This document shows positions 1-8,561 of a stretch of 64,000 nucleotides of DNA, piece after piece. This DNA comes from Chitinophaga silvatica (GTDB taxonomy: Bacteria; Bacteroidota; Bacteroidia; Chitinophagales; Chitinophagaceae). Within the stretch, counting starts at the first letter, position 1. Every line of letters begins with the position of its first letter. Position numbers and translations under genes: made by a program. A model generated the notes under the pieces. The model was given only the letters and a program-made list of their open reading frames with translations. It did no database searches and was not told the origin of the DNA. The stretch covers positions 186,001-250,000 of the forward strand of contig NZ_QPMM01000002.1 in NCBI RefSeq assembly GCF_003419895.1. The letters run 5' to 3'.

Positions 1-99
1 TTCTTTTGGTAGTACTTCAGAGTAGGCCGGTACCAGGAGTACATCATCAAATGTAAGTCCGTCAGCTACAAATTTGGGTTTAGATTTTCCCGAAGGCAT
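1..99 (-). CDS. guaB: IMP dehydrogenase, N-terminal fragment (runs off the window)
   Basis: The 33 visible residues contain LTFDDVLLVPAYSEVLP, the signature N-terminal strand of IMP dehydrogenase, which oxidises IMP to XMP in guanine nucleotide synthesis. Only the start of the gene is here; the CBS and catalytic domains lie outside. The ATG at 99 is chosen because it sits just before MPSGKSKPKFVADG, the usual short leader before the barrel. dprA lies upstream on the same strand. The assignment rests on this motif alone but the motif is very distinctive. Confidence 0.9.
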   Translation of the reverse strand, partial: MPSGKSKPKFVADGLTFDDVLLVPAYSEVLPKE

Positions 100-135
100 G
101 ATGCAACTATTAATCAGTTAAAAAATAATTGCACG

Positions 136-143
136 CAAATGTA
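136..143 (-). promoter_or_regulatory. candidate guaB -7 box TACATTTG
   Basis: Reads TACATTTG on the minus strand, matching the Bacteroidota -7 consensus TAnnTTTG, 36 nt upstream of the guaB ATG. No clear -33 TTTG was seen at the right spacing. Motif match only. Confidence 0.35.
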
Positions 144-220
144 CGATTTATTACGCAATAAATAAAATCTGTAACCCAACCTGACGATAGAATGACTATT
201 AAGAAATTCTTAACAACTTC

Positions 221-1321
221 CTACATTAATTCATACATCTGCCCCGGTAGCCGCTTCACTAGCTGCTGCATTTCCAACCCAAACATGGCATTGGCTATCT
301 GGCTACCCGAAAAGGCTGTAATACTGTAAAATTCCTCCAGATGCCTGGGAGATCTTTCCTGTAATATATCCAATAACCCCCTTTCTGCTTCAGTAAGTAC
401 AGGAAACAGTGTATGGCTTATTTTTTTGATATGTCGACTCCTTTCATTCCAACCCATCATCTCCAACACTTCGGCTGCAGAGGTAATTAATGCCGCCTTA
501 TTTTGCCTGATCAGCCAATTGCAGCCCTCAGACAATAAATCGGTGGTTCGCCCCGGAAAACAACAAACATCCCTATTATAACCGTTAGCCAGGTCTGCTG
601 TAATTAATGACCCTCCTTTGGTACTACTCTCAACAACGATTGTCACATCACATAATCCCGCCACTATACGGTTTCTTCTCGGGAAATTCTGTTTATCCGG
701 TAAAGTTCCACTGGGGAAATCTGTTAATAAACCACCATTTTCCACCATCTGAGCCGCAATTCCTTTATGAACAGGCGGATAAATCCTGTCTAACCCATGT
801 GCCAATACCCCAATAGTCGGAATCCCTGCTTTAAGCGCACTGGCATGGGCAATAACATCTATTCCATATGCCAATCCACTCACAATAATTATCCCTGCTT
901 CTTTAAAGTCATTAACCAGCTTTTCCGTTAGCATAACTCCATAAGCACTGGGTTTACGGGTACCAACTATACTGACCATTTTTAAACTATTCAGGTCTGT
1001 ATTGCCTTTATAATATAACATAGCCGGAGTATCATAACATTCGAGCAGGCGTCGGGGATAGCCCGAATCGGTACAGAACAACGGTTTGATCTTATATCGA
1101 TCTAAAAAATTAATTTCCGCTTCTATACCCGCAAAATCATTAAAAGACTTTAAAGCTCCGGCTCTGATACTTCCAATATTCATTATTCTTTCAAGATCAT
1201 TTTTTTTGGCTTTAAAGATGGATTCTGCACTGCTAAAATGCTCTAGCAGCTTTTTAATAATCACATCGCCGATTAAAGGAATACGGGTTAAGGCAAGTTG
1301 ATACATGAGTTCTGAAGGCAT
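221..1321 (-). CDS. dprA: DNA processing protein DprA (DNA protecting protein)
   Basis: DprA binds incoming single-stranded DNA during natural transformation and loads RecA. An N-terminal helix-hairpin-helix-like region (LALTRIPLIGD) is followed by the Rossmann DprA core: IVGTRKPSAYG near residue 120, SGLAYGIDVIAH near 150, TIGVLAHGLDRIYPP near 175, FPRRNRIVAG near 215 and the KGGSLITADLA segment near 240. A short C-terminal winged-helix-like tail follows (FYSITAFSGSQIANAM). About 366 aa, normal for the family. ATG 1321 (MPSELMYQ) is preferred over the TTG nine bases upstream. Diverges from the phosphatase gene at 1416. Confidence 0.95.
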   Translation of the reverse strand: MPSELMYQLALTRIPLIGDVIIKKLLEHFSSAESIFKAKKNDLERIMNIGSIRAGALKSFNDFAGIEAEINFLDRYKIKPLFCTDSGYPRRLLECYDTPAMLYYKGNTDLNSLKMVSIVGTRKPSAYGVMLTEKLVNDFKEAGIIIVSGLAYGIDVIAHASALKAGIPTIGVLAHGLDRIYPPVHKGIAAQMVENGGLLTDFPSGTLPDKQNFPRRNRIVAGLCDVTIVVESSTKGGSLITADLANGYNRDVCCFPGRTTDLLSEGCNWLIRQNKAALITSAAEVLEMMGWNERSRHIKKISHTLFPVLTEAERGLLDILQERSPRHLEEFYSITAFSGSQIANAMFGLEMQQLVKRLPGQMYELM

Positions 1322-1387
1322 AACAAACAATATATTAGAACTGAAATTACAATTTTTCCAGTTTCACTTTTAATGCATTTACTGATT

Positions 1388-1395
1388 TATTTTTG
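1388..1395 (+). promoter_or_regulatory. candidate -7 box TATTTTTG for the e(P4)-type gene
   Basis: TATTTTTG matches TAnnTTTG and ends 20 nt before the ATG at 1416, a spacing seen repeatedly in this window. Motif match only. Confidence 0.4.
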
Positions 1396-1415
1396 CAACC
1401 TACAAAGCATCTGTT

Positions 1416-2222
1416 ATGAAGAGAAATGGGATATTATTTGGATTGCTTATCACAGCATTTTTTGGATGTAAAACAACACAATCTGTAAGTCATCAACCTA
1501 CAGAACCTCCATTGCTAACAAGCGGACCTGCATGGGCGGCGCTATGGCAACAACAATCCGGCGAGTATAAAGCTTTATGCTTTCAGGCCTATCAACTTGC
1601 TACCTGGAGATTGGATCAATACCTGCAAACTAAATCAGATAAACCATTAGCCGTGGTTACTGATATAGATGAAACAGTACTCGATAATAGTCCTTATAGT
1701 GTTCACCAGGCCCTGGCTGGCAAAGGATATGATCCCGTAAGTTGGAAAGAATGGACTGCAAAAGCCATTGCTGATACCGTTCCCGGCGCTCCGGCATTCT
1801 TTAAATATGCTGCCAGTAAAGGTGTTCAGGTATTTTATATTACCAATCGTGAAGAAGCAGAAAGAGAAGCTACTCTGCAAAACCTGCGTAAATACAATTT
1901 TCCGTTTGCAGACGATCAGCATTTAATGCTTAAAACCACTACTTCCGGTAAAGAACCACGTCGGCAGCAGGTTTTACAACAATTCGATATTGTAATGTTA
2001 TTTGGTGATAACCTCAGCGATTTCAACGAAATCTTTGACAAGAAACCTTTTGAAGAACGTAATAGTAATGCGCTGAATAAAGCAAGCCTCTTCGGAAGTA
2101 AATACATTGTTCTGCCTAATCCGATGTATGGCGACTGGGAAGGAGCCATCTATAATTTTCAGTATAAACTTAGCCCTCAGCAGAAAGATAGTATTATGAA
2201 GAGGAGTATGAAGAATTATTGA
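1416..2222 (+). CDS. 5'-nucleotidase/acid phosphatase, lipoprotein e(P4) family
   Basis: A 268-aa HAD-superfamily class C acid phosphatase. The N terminus is a lipoprotein signal (LLITAFFGCKTTQ) with the lipobox Cys about residue 18, so it is expected to be anchored in the envelope. HAD motif I is DIDETVLDNSPY; YDPVSWKEWTAK and the motif II region VFYITNREEAER follow; LFGDNLSDFNEIF is the acidic motif IV. Family members dephosphorylate nucleotides such as NMN or other small phosphomonoesters in the periplasm; the substrate cannot be told here. Monocistronic, between divergent dprA and convergent PorE-like gene. Confidence 0.9.
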   Translation: MKRNGILFGLLITAFFGCKTTQSVSHQPTEPPLLTSGPAWAALWQQQSGEYKALCFQAYQLATWRLDQYLQTKSDKPLAVVTDIDETVLDNSPYSVHQALAGKGYDPVSWKEWTAKAIADTVPGAPAFFKYAASKGVQVFYITNREEAEREATLQNLRKYNFPFADDQHLMLKTTTSGKEPRRQQVLQQFDIVMLFGDNLSDFNEIFDKKPFEERNSNALNKASLFGSKYIVLPNPMYGDWEGAIYNFQYKLSPQQKDSIMKRSMKNY

Positions 2223-2318
2223 TTCTGATTGATAAATTTCCTTAACCGTGGGGGGCTCCAATGCTATTAAGTTAATGGGAATGGGTTTCGATTTTATTGC
2301 CTTTATCTGATTAATAAA

Positions 2319-2528
2319 TTTCCTTAACCGTAGGTAGGGCAGGGGGTAAACCCTGCCCCTACAGGGCTTCATCGAAATTAAATTTTCTTCTGGTAGATAT
2401 ATTTCATGTTAAATGTCAATCTACTAATTTCAATTCTGTAAAGAAACAATTCTACAATATAGAAACGGCAATTCACTGAAATCCTGTAGGGGCAGAGTTT
2501 TACCCTGCCCTAACTACGGTTAAGGAAA
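2319..2528. repeat. imperfect palindrome with GTAGGGGCAG-type arms
   Basis: The left arm (about 2319-2369) and right arm (about 2484-2528) are inverted copies sharing TTTCCTTAACCGTAG, TAGGGCAGGG and CTGCCCCTACAGG. Each arm can also fold on itself (TAGGGCAGGG pairing with CCCTGCCCCTA). A further direct copy of the outer end, AATTTCCTTAACCGTGGG, lies at about 2235-2252, so the element looks decayed or iterated. It fills most of the 403-nt gap (2223-2625) between two convergent genes; I see no gene there. Possibly a small non-autonomous mobile or REP-like element, and it could act as a bidirectional terminator. It is unrelated in sequence to the TTTCTCGCAAAG palindromes. Confidence 0.7.
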
Positions 2529-2625
2529 CCCGTTCTTTAAATAGAATTCAATATTCAATCAACATCTTTCCTCTTAACTTAATGGCACAGGGTTTACCCA
2601 TGTCCTTCCTTAAATAATCAAACAT

Positions 2626-4506
2626 TTACAGACTTGTAACTTTAAATACTGTTCTCCTGTTCTGAGCGCGTCCTTCTTCTGTATCATTACTAGCCACCGG
2701 TTCGCTTTTTCCAAACCCTTTAGATGATAATCTCTCGGCCGTTATACCTTTGCTGGTAAGATATTTCACCACTGAAGCCGCACGGTTTGCCGACAACACC
2801 TGGTTGGCCTGATCGCTACCAACATTATCTGTATATCCTGCAATCTGAATTTTCATTTCAGGATTTTCTTTTAACAGTGCCACTAATCTTTCTAATTCAA
2901 TTACAGATTCAGGTTTAAGATCAAATTTATTACTGTCGAAGAAGATGTTATGTAGTACTACACTGGCATTTAGAGCAAGTGATTGCAACGGAATATTTTT
3001 TTCGAATGAAGTTGTTGATGGATGATCTTTCAGACTGAAATTATCAGAGTAGAATAGGTATCCTTTTTTATTCACATTTACAGCATAATCATGTTCTACA
3101 GGCAATGGAGCAAGATAGAATCCGGTTACATCAGTGTTTACTGTTGCTATATTATTGCCGGTTTGCAGGTCTATTACTTCTACTTTGGCGGTTAAACGAT
3201 CATGACTCAGTGAATCATAAACATATCCTTTTACGTATAAAGTCTTAAGTGGCCGGGCTTCCGGATATAATTCAAAGCTATAGATATCCAGTGAGCCGCG
3301 GGAGTCGGATCTTTCAGATGCAAAGTAGGCAGTTGTTCCATTTGCATCTACTACTAAAGAAGCATCTTCGTCTATTGTATTTATCGGATATCCGATATTG
3401 ATAGCAGGCCCCCAGGAGCCATCGGGCTGGCGACGTGAATAATAGATATCCATATTACCATAGCCAGGATGGCCATTAGAGGCAAAGTATAGCGTTTGTC
3501 CATCGGGGTGAATAAACGGAGTTCTTTCATGACCAGTAGTATTGATATTTGGGCCAAGCGGTTGTGCAACGCCCCATTGTCCGTTAGGGAGGCGTTGACT
3601 TACATAAATATCTGAGCCATTGGTCTGAGTTTCCCGTGAGAAATATAATGTTTGTTTATCTGCACTGAGGCTGGGTTGCGATTCCCAATCTCTTGTATTA
3701 ATAGCTGGCCCCATATTCTTGGGAGCTGTCCATCCATTGCTGGTTTTTTCGGAGTAGTAAAGATCGCAGCTTCCTTTTCCTTCAGGAAAGTCGCAACCGG
3801 TGAATATAAGCAGAGTACCGTCCTGGGAAAGGTTTTGGGCACCTTCATTATAGGAAGAGTTGATTGGCTCGCCCATATTTACGGCAGTACTCCAGCGATT
3901 CTGATCATCGCGGTGTGTGATGAAGAAGTCTTCATTTCTACCGTTAATTCTACGTGTGAAAATAAGGGTACGACTGTCGATAGTGAATGTAGGGAAATAC
4001 TCTCCATCCTTACTATTAATGGCATCACCCATATTTTGTGGTTGGAAAGGAATATTTTTAGAATTGTTGACAGCAAAAGAATAGTTTTCTTTCAGTTTTT
4101 CAGCAGCCGGGCTTTTTCGGATACTGAGATATTGATTGATCAGATCCAGGGCTTCTTTAAAGTTGCCCGTTCCTGCCAATGCTTTAGAATATGGCACCAT
4201 AACCATTTTCAGTCCATTGTTATCGAGTTGGATCAATTTCTCAAAAGCCTGTTTTGCGGCAGCATAATTCTTCATTTCAACATAGCACAAGCCCATTTGT
4301 CCGTATGCATCTGCAAAGTTGGGAGCTGTTTTAAGCGCTTCCTGTAAATAGTTGATGGCTGATTTGTATTCGTATACTCTTGCGGCTTCGATGGCCTTAT
4401 CGAAACTGGCCACGGCTTTTTTAGGAGCTGTTTCATATGTGACAGTTTGAGCTTTCAATGAAAAGCTAAGTGCAATGAGCAGAAAAGGCAGGATATAGTG
4501 TTTCAT
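2626..4506 (-). CDS. PorE-like OmpA-family protein (TPR, PD40 propeller, CRD, OmpA)
   Basis: A 626-aa secreted protein with signal peptide (LLIALSFSLKAQ). Order of domains: TPR repeats about residues 30-150, PD40/WD40-like beta-propeller repeats about 170-420 (recurring TLIFTRRINGRNEDFF, TLYFSRETQTNGSDIY, TLYFASNGHPGYGNMDIYYS), a carboxypeptidase-regulatory-like domain about 425-505, and a peptidoglycan-binding OmpA domain about 515-626 (FFDSNKFDL, GYTDNVGSDQANQVLSANRA, GRAQNRR). This exact order is that of PorE, a periplasmic T9SS component of Porphyromonas gingivalis. Many Bacteroidota carry several paralogues, so a T9SS role is inferred, not shown. It sits downstream of queE with palindrome A between. 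Confidence 0.85.
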   Translation of the reverse strand: MKHYILPFLLIALSFSLKAQTVTYETAPKKAVASFDKAIEAARVYEYKSAINYLQEALKTAPNFADAYGQMGLCYVEMKNYAAAKQAFEKLIQLDNNGLKMVMVPYSKALAGTGNFKEALDLINQYLSIRKSPAAEKLKENYSFAVNNSKNIPFQPQNMGDAINSKDGEYFPTFTIDSRTLIFTRRINGRNEDFFITHRDDQNRWSTAVNMGEPINSSYNEGAQNLSQDGTLLIFTGCDFPEGKGSCDLYYSEKTSNGWTAPKNMGPAINTRDWESQPSLSADKQTLYFSRETQTNGSDIYVSQRLPNGQWGVAQPLGPNINTTGHERTPFIHPDGQTLYFASNGHPGYGNMDIYYSRRQPDGSWGPAINIGYPINTIDEDASLVVDANGTTAYFASERSDSRGSLDIYSFELYPEARPLKTLYVKGYVYDSLSHDRLTAKVEVIDLQTGNNIATVNTDVTGFYLAPLPVEHDYAVNVNKKGYLFYSDNFSLKDHPSTTSFEKNIPLQSLALNASVVLHNIFFDSNKFDLKPESVIELERLVALLKENPEMKIQIAGYTDNVGSDQANQVLSANRAASVVKYLTSKGITAERLSSKGFGKSEPVASNDTEEGRAQNRRTVFKVTSL

Positions 4507-4557
4507 AGTTTTATTCGTTATAGTATTAACGAACTAAGGATTACAAAGTTGTATAGA

Positions 4558-4758
4558 TTTCTCGCAAAGGCGCAAAGATTAATATTAAGGTATAAAGGAT
4601 TTTATTAAGATTATAAAGATGGAAGCGAATGTTATTAAGAATAGCAGATTGACTTCTAATTTAATAGAAATATCTCTTCAGTTCTTAAGAACATTCGCTT
4701 CAATTCTTTTAAAAAAAACTTTGCGCCTTAATATTAATCTTTGCGCCTTTGCGAGAAA
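4558..4758. repeat. large palindrome A (TTTCTCGCAAAG family)
   Basis: A 201-bp palindrome with perfect 33-bp arms (4558-4590 and 4726-4758) starting TTTCTCGCAAAGGCGCAAAG. The inner part is imperfect but still symmetric around GAAGCGAATGTT and TTAAGAA. It ends 6 nt after the queE stop codon and lies upstream of the PorE-like gene, both on the minus strand. No flanking target duplication is visible. Confidence 0.9.
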
Positions 4759-4764
4759 CAGCGT

Positions 4765-5391
4765 TTATGGTACATTGATATATTTATGAATTTGTAAACA
4801 GAGTGTCCATTTAGGATTGTCTTTTACATAATCAATTATCAATGGTGTCATTTCAGCGCTACGGCTCCACTCAGGTTGCAGATATAATTTGCAATCGGGT
4901 TTTACGAGGGCGGCATATTTTTCAGCCCAGGCGAAATCGGATTTATTATATACAACCACTTTTAATTCGTTAGCAGCATCGCAGGCTTCCTGTAATGGTG
5001 CTTTGAATTTTTTGGGAGAGAGTGTAATCCAGTTCCAATGCCCGCTTAGGGGAGAAGAACCGGAGGTTTCGATATGCGTGCGCAAGCCGGCTTTTTGTAA
5101 AGCAGCCGTTAAACCATCCAGTTGGTGCATGAGTGGTTCACCACCTGTGATTACAGCAATACGACCAGGATAAGAGGATGCTGCATTTACAAGATCAGCA
5201 ATTTCCACGACAGGATGTTTGTCGGCATCCCAGCTCTCTTTCACATCGCACCATACGCAGCCTACATCGCATCCGCCCAGCCTGATAAAATAGGCTGCAT
5301 GGCCCTGATACAGACCTTCGCCCTGAATGGTATAGAATTGCTCCATAACAGGCAGCGCAGTAGTGTTACTATTTGTAAGAACAGCAGACAT
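4765..5391 (-). CDS. queE: 7-carboxy-7-deazaguanine synthase (radical SAM)
   Basis: QueE rearranges 6-carboxytetrahydropterin to 7-carboxy-7-deazaguanine on the way to queuosine. Visible: FYTIQGEGLYQGHAAYFIRL at the start, the radical-SAM cluster motif CDVGCVWC (CxxxCxxC), GGEPLMHQL, HIETSGSSPL and ITLSPKKFKAP. 208 aa is a normal length. ATG 5391 (MSAVLTNS) is preferred to the TTG two codons upstream. Ten nt downstream of folD on the same strand, so probably co-transcribed. tgt, the tRNA-exchange step of the same pathway, lies 15 kb away. Confidence 0.95.
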   Translation of the reverse strand: MSAVLTNSNTTALPVMEQFYTIQGEGLYQGHAAYFIRLGGCDVGCVWCDVKESWDADKHPVVEIADLVNAASSYPGRIAVITGGEPLMHQLDGLTAALQKAGLRTHIETSGSSPLSGHWNWITLSPKKFKAPLQEACDAANELKVVVYNKSDFAWAEKYAALVKPDCKLYLQPEWSRSAEMTPLIIDYVKDNPKWTLCLQIHKYINVP

Positions 5392-5401
5392 TTTCAAAAT
5401 A

Positions 5402-6289
5402 TTAATTCATGCTTCCTTTTAAACCAATCGCAGCATGATAGGTGTTTTTCAATAATGCTGCAATGGTCATAGGGCCAACGCCTCCTGGTACCGGAGTAAT
5501 ATAGCTAGCTTTAGGAGCAACTTCTTCGTAATTCACATCACCTTTCAGGCGGAAACCGCTTTTTTTGCTGGCATCTTCAACTCTGTTGATACCCACATCA
5601 ATTATCACAGCTCCTTCTTTTACCATGTCGGCAGTTACGAAATCAGGTTTTCCGATTGCAGCGACGATGATATCGGCCTGGCGGCAAATTTCAGCTAAGT
5701 TCTGAGTCTGAGAATGGGTAAGTGTTACGGTACAGTTTCCCGGGTTAGTATTACGGCTAAGCAGGATACTGATTGGTGTACCTACAATATGGCTGCGGCC
5801 AATTACTACGGCATGTTTTCCTTTAGTTGGAATATTGTAATGCTCAAGCATCAGCATAATACCATAAGGAGTAGCAGGAATGAAAGCAGGTAAACCACTT
5901 ACCATTTTACCAACGTTCATTGGATGGAAGCCATCAACATCCTTACTAGGATGAATGGTGTTAATCACTAATTCTTCGTTGATATGTTTTGGTAAAGGAA
6001 GTTGCACGAGAATACCATCTACCTCCGGATTTTCATTCAGCAGATTGATCTGGTCGAGCAGGTGCTTTTCAGAGATTTGTGCGTCAAATCTCAGCAAAGT
6101 GGAGTCGAAGCCGCAAGCTGCACATGATTTTACTTTGGAAGCAACGTAGGTTTCACTTGCAGGATTGTTACCTACCAGGATGGCTGCCAGATGAGGAGGT
6201 TTCTTCCCAGCGGCCTTTAATTCAGCCACCTGAGTGGCTAATTGGGCTTTAATAGCCTCAGAAACTAGTTTACCGTCTAAAATTTGCAT
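5402..6289 (-). CDS. folD: methylenetetrahydrofolate dehydrogenase/cyclohydrolase
   Basis: Bifunctional cytosolic enzyme interconverting 5,10-methylene-, methenyl- and 10-formyl-THF. Motifs: SETYVASKVKSCAACGF (catalytic Lys in YxxxK), GILVQLPLPKHI, DVDGFHPMNVG, VVIGRSHIVGTPISILL (NADP-binding loop) and TPVPGGVGPMTIAALL. 295 aa from ATG 6289 (MQILDGK); a TTG two codons earlier is less likely. Followed by queE after 10 nt. Palindrome B begins 16 nt upstream of the start, so the promoter must lie inside or beyond it unless transcription reads through from pckA. Confidence 0.97.
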   Translation of the reverse strand: MQILDGKLVSEAIKAQLATQVAELKAAGKKPPHLAAILVGNNPASETYVASKVKSCAACGFDSTLLRFDAQISEKHLLDQINLLNENPEVDGILVQLPLPKHINEELVINTIHPSKDVDGFHPMNVGKMVSGLPAFIPATPYGIMLMLEHYNIPTKGKHAVVIGRSHIVGTPISILLSRNTNPGNCTVTLTHSQTQNLAEICRQADIIVAAIGKPDFVTADMVKEGAVIIDVGINRVEDASKKSGFRLKGDVNYEEVAPKASYITPVPGGVGPMTIAALLKNTYHAAIGLKGSMN

Positions 6290-6305
6290 GTGCAAAGGTA
6301 AGGAG

Positions 6306-6496
6306 TTTCACGCAAAGGCGCAAAGAAGCAAAGAGGCATAAGGAATTTAAGGATCGAAGCGAATTTTTAAGAACCGCTGTAAGAATCTCTGATTGATATC
6401 TATCTAATCTAGTAACTTAATAGCATTTCTTAATAATTTTCGTTTCGATCCTTAAATTCCTTATGCCTCTTTGCTTCTTTGCGCCTTTGCGTGAAA
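6306..6496. repeat. large palindrome B (TTTCACGCAAAG variant)
   Basis: A 191-bp palindrome with perfect 53-bp arms (6306-6358 and 6444-6496). The outer sequence is TTTCACGCAAAGGCGCAAAG followed by AAGCAAAGAGGCATAAGG, the latter shared with palindrome G. It lies between pckA and folD, both minus strand. It is the only one of the seven not close to a stop codon (pckA ends 158 nt away); instead it abuts the folD start. Confidence 0.9.
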
Positions 6497-6513
6497 AATT
6501 TTCTCCGAAGTCC

Positions 6514-6550
6514 AGCAAAACAAGCTTCATTAATTGAAACTTGTTTTGCT
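6514..6550. other. stem-loop downstream of pckA
   Basis: AGCAAAACAAG pairs with CTTGTTTTGCT, extended inward by TTCA/TGAA after one mismatch. It is 105 nt beyond the pckA stop on the minus strand and lacks a T-run, so it is not a canonical intrinsic terminator. A second small hairpin (AAAAGATA/TATCTTTT) is at about 6604-6625. The rest of 6497-6654 holds no gene that I can see. Confidence 0.5.
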
Positions 6551-6654
6551 CGAGCCTTGCGCCCGTCAGGAACTTGCGTATGAATCAGTGGAAATTATAA
6601 GGCAAAAGATAAATATATATCTTTTGTACGATACTTGAAAGTACCAGTTTTCAG

Positions 6655-8256
6655 CTATATCACCGGAGCGGCCGCCAGTATCTCTTTATCTGCGGCTTCC
6701 GAGTATTTTTCAAAGTTTGTAATGAATTTTTCTGCCAGCACACGTACTTTAACATCGTACGCCGCTTTATCGGCCCAGGTATTACGTGGGTTCAGGATTT
6801 CTGCCGGTACATCAGGGCAGCTGTCTGGCATAGCAAATCCGAATACTTCCTGAGTTTGATAAGTTACATTATCCAGTTGGCCATTTAATGCAGCTGTGAT
6901 TAATGCACGGGTATATTTCAATTTAATGCGGTTACCGGTGCCGTAAGGACCACCTGTCCAGCCAGTGTTGATCAACCAGACATGAACATTATGTTCGCGC
7001 ATTTTTTCACCGAGCATCTGAGCATACTGAGCAGGATGAAGCGGTAAGAACGGAGCTCCGAAGCAGGCACTGAATGTAGATGTTGGTTCAATTATTCCGG
7101 CTTCTGTTCCTGCAACTTTTGCAGTATACCCGGAAATAAACTGGTACATAGCCTGTCCTGGTGTTAATCTGGCAATAGGAGGCAATACCCCGGATGCATC
7201 ACAGGTCAGAAAGAAGATGTTCTTTGGAACACTACCAACGGATGGAATTCTTGCATTACTTATAAATTCCAGAGGATATGACACGCGTGTATTTTCAGTG
7301 ATGGATTTATCCGCGTAATTCACCTCGTCTGTTCCCGGGAAGAAAGTCACATTTTCCAAAAGAGATCCTTTCCTGATAGCACCAAAGATTTCAGGTTCTT
7401 TTTCAGCAGAGAGATCGATTACTTTAGCGTAGCAACCACCTTCAAAGTTGAAAATGCCCTGGGAAGTCCATCCATGCTCATCATCACCGATTAATTTTCT
7501 ATCTGGATCGGCGCTCAGTGTAGTTTTACCGGTTCCGCTCAATCCAAAAAATACGGCACTGTCACCTTCGTCGCCCATATTGGCAGAACAGTGCATGCTG
7601 AGTACTTTTTTGTCGTGAGGCAGAATGTAATTCAACACAGTAAAAATTCCTTTTTTGATTTCACCTGTATAGGCGCTTCCTCCAATGATGATTACTTTTT
7701 TGGTGAAGCTTACAATTGAGAAGTTGTCCTGGCGGGTGCCGTCTGTTGCAGGATCAGCCAGACATTCAGGGGCCTGAATAACCACCCATTCAGTTTGTTG
7801 AGAAGCCAGTTCATCTTCTGTTGGCCTTAAAAACATATTGTAGGCAAACAGGTTAGACCATGGAAGAGCGGTGATAACTTTAATGTTTACGCGGTAATCC
7901 TGATCGGCACATGCGTAACAATCACGTACCCAGACTTCTTTTCCGGTAAAATACTTAGTAATTTTTTGGTACAGGCGATCAAAATGTTCTTCTGAAATTG
8001 GATTGTTGAAATCGTTCCAGTTTACTGTGTTCGTTGTGATGGCGTCTTTTACGATGAACTTGTCTTTTGGGCTACGTCCGGTATATTTACCGGTATTTAC
8101 TGCTAAGGCGCCGGAATTGGCATATACTCCTTGCTTACGGGCAACCGTTTGCTCCGCCAGTTCTTCCGGAGATAACTGGTAGAAAACGCGGGATGCGTTC
8201 TCTATTCCCAGTGCTCTCAAGTCAGCAACAGGATTCCTTACGCTACTTATTTGCAT
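6655..8256 (-). CDS. pckA: phosphoenolpyruvate carboxykinase (ATP)
   Basis: Converts oxaloacetate and ATP to PEP, CO2 and ADP; the gluconeogenic entry step. Signatures: the kinase-1a P-loop GLSGTGKTTLSADP, the metal-site segment LIGDDEHGWTSQGIFNFEGG, YTGRSPKDKFIV near the N terminus, and TCDASGVLPPIARL. About 533 aa from ATG 8256 (MQISSVRNPVADL); an upstream in-frame start at 8286 would add ten residues and is not preferred. Monocistronic, divergent from pepP. Confidence 0.97.
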   Translation of the reverse strand: MQISSVRNPVADLRALGIENASRVFYQLSPEELAEQTVARKQGVYANSGALAVNTGKYTGRSPKDKFIVKDAITTNTVNWNDFNNPISEEHFDRLYQKITKYFTGKEVWVRDCYACADQDYRVNIKVITALPWSNLFAYNMFLRPTEDELASQQTEWVVIQAPECLADPATDGTRQDNFSIVSFTKKVIIIGGSAYTGEIKKGIFTVLNYILPHDKKVLSMHCSANMGDEGDSAVFFGLSGTGKTTLSADPDRKLIGDDEHGWTSQGIFNFEGGCYAKVIDLSAEKEPEIFGAIRKGSLLENVTFFPGTDEVNYADKSITENTRVSYPLEFISNARIPSVGSVPKNIFFLTCDASGVLPPIARLTPGQAMYQFISGYTAKVAGTEAGIIEPTSTFSACFGAPFLPLHPAQYAQMLGEKMREHNVHVWLINTGWTGGPYGTGNRIKLKYTRALITAALNGQLDNVTYQTQEVFGFAMPDSCPDVPAEILNPRNTWADKAAYDVKVRVLAEKFITNFEKYSEAADKEILAAAPVI

Positions 8257-8283
8257 AAAAGCAAGATTGTTTTGGTGTATTAG

Positions 8284-8291
8284 CAAAACTA
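8284..8291 (-). promoter_or_regulatory. candidate pckA -7 box TAGTTTTG
   Basis: TAGTTTTG on the minus strand fits TAnnTTTG and ends 27 nt before the pckA ATG at 8256. Motif match only. The rest of the divergent 8257-8561 gap is A+T-rich without further recognisable sites. Confidence 0.4.
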
Positions 8292-8529
8292 GGGATTTTT
8301 TGATATTGTCAAATTTAAACCCCCATATCTCCTTAAAATTTAGAAATTGATAACTAAAATCCCTTTGTTTGTTGAGATATTTTCAATATGTTCCATTTTC
8401 ATTGCAGGTTCGTATAGCGAGTTTTGCGGATTTTTTGATTTGTCTATTTACCACAAATTTGCATAGCATTTAAATTGTCCTAATCCTTATCACATATTGG
8501 CCTGTTCTTAGTAAATCCGAAAATTTGCA

Positions 8530-8537
8530 TAGGTTTG
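8530..8537 (+). promoter_or_regulatory. candidate pepP -7 box TAGGTTTG
   Basis: TAGGTTTG fits TAnnTTTG and ends 24 nt before the pepP ATG. Motif match only. Confidence 0.4.
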
Positions 8538-8561
8538 GACCATCATTAGAAATAAAGAGAT

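Noticed and set aside
3652..4347. 231-aa plus-strand open frame inside the PorE-like gene
   Set aside because: Antisense to a clear multidomain gene, no recognisable motif and a Cys/Ile/Phe-rich composition typical of a shadow frame.
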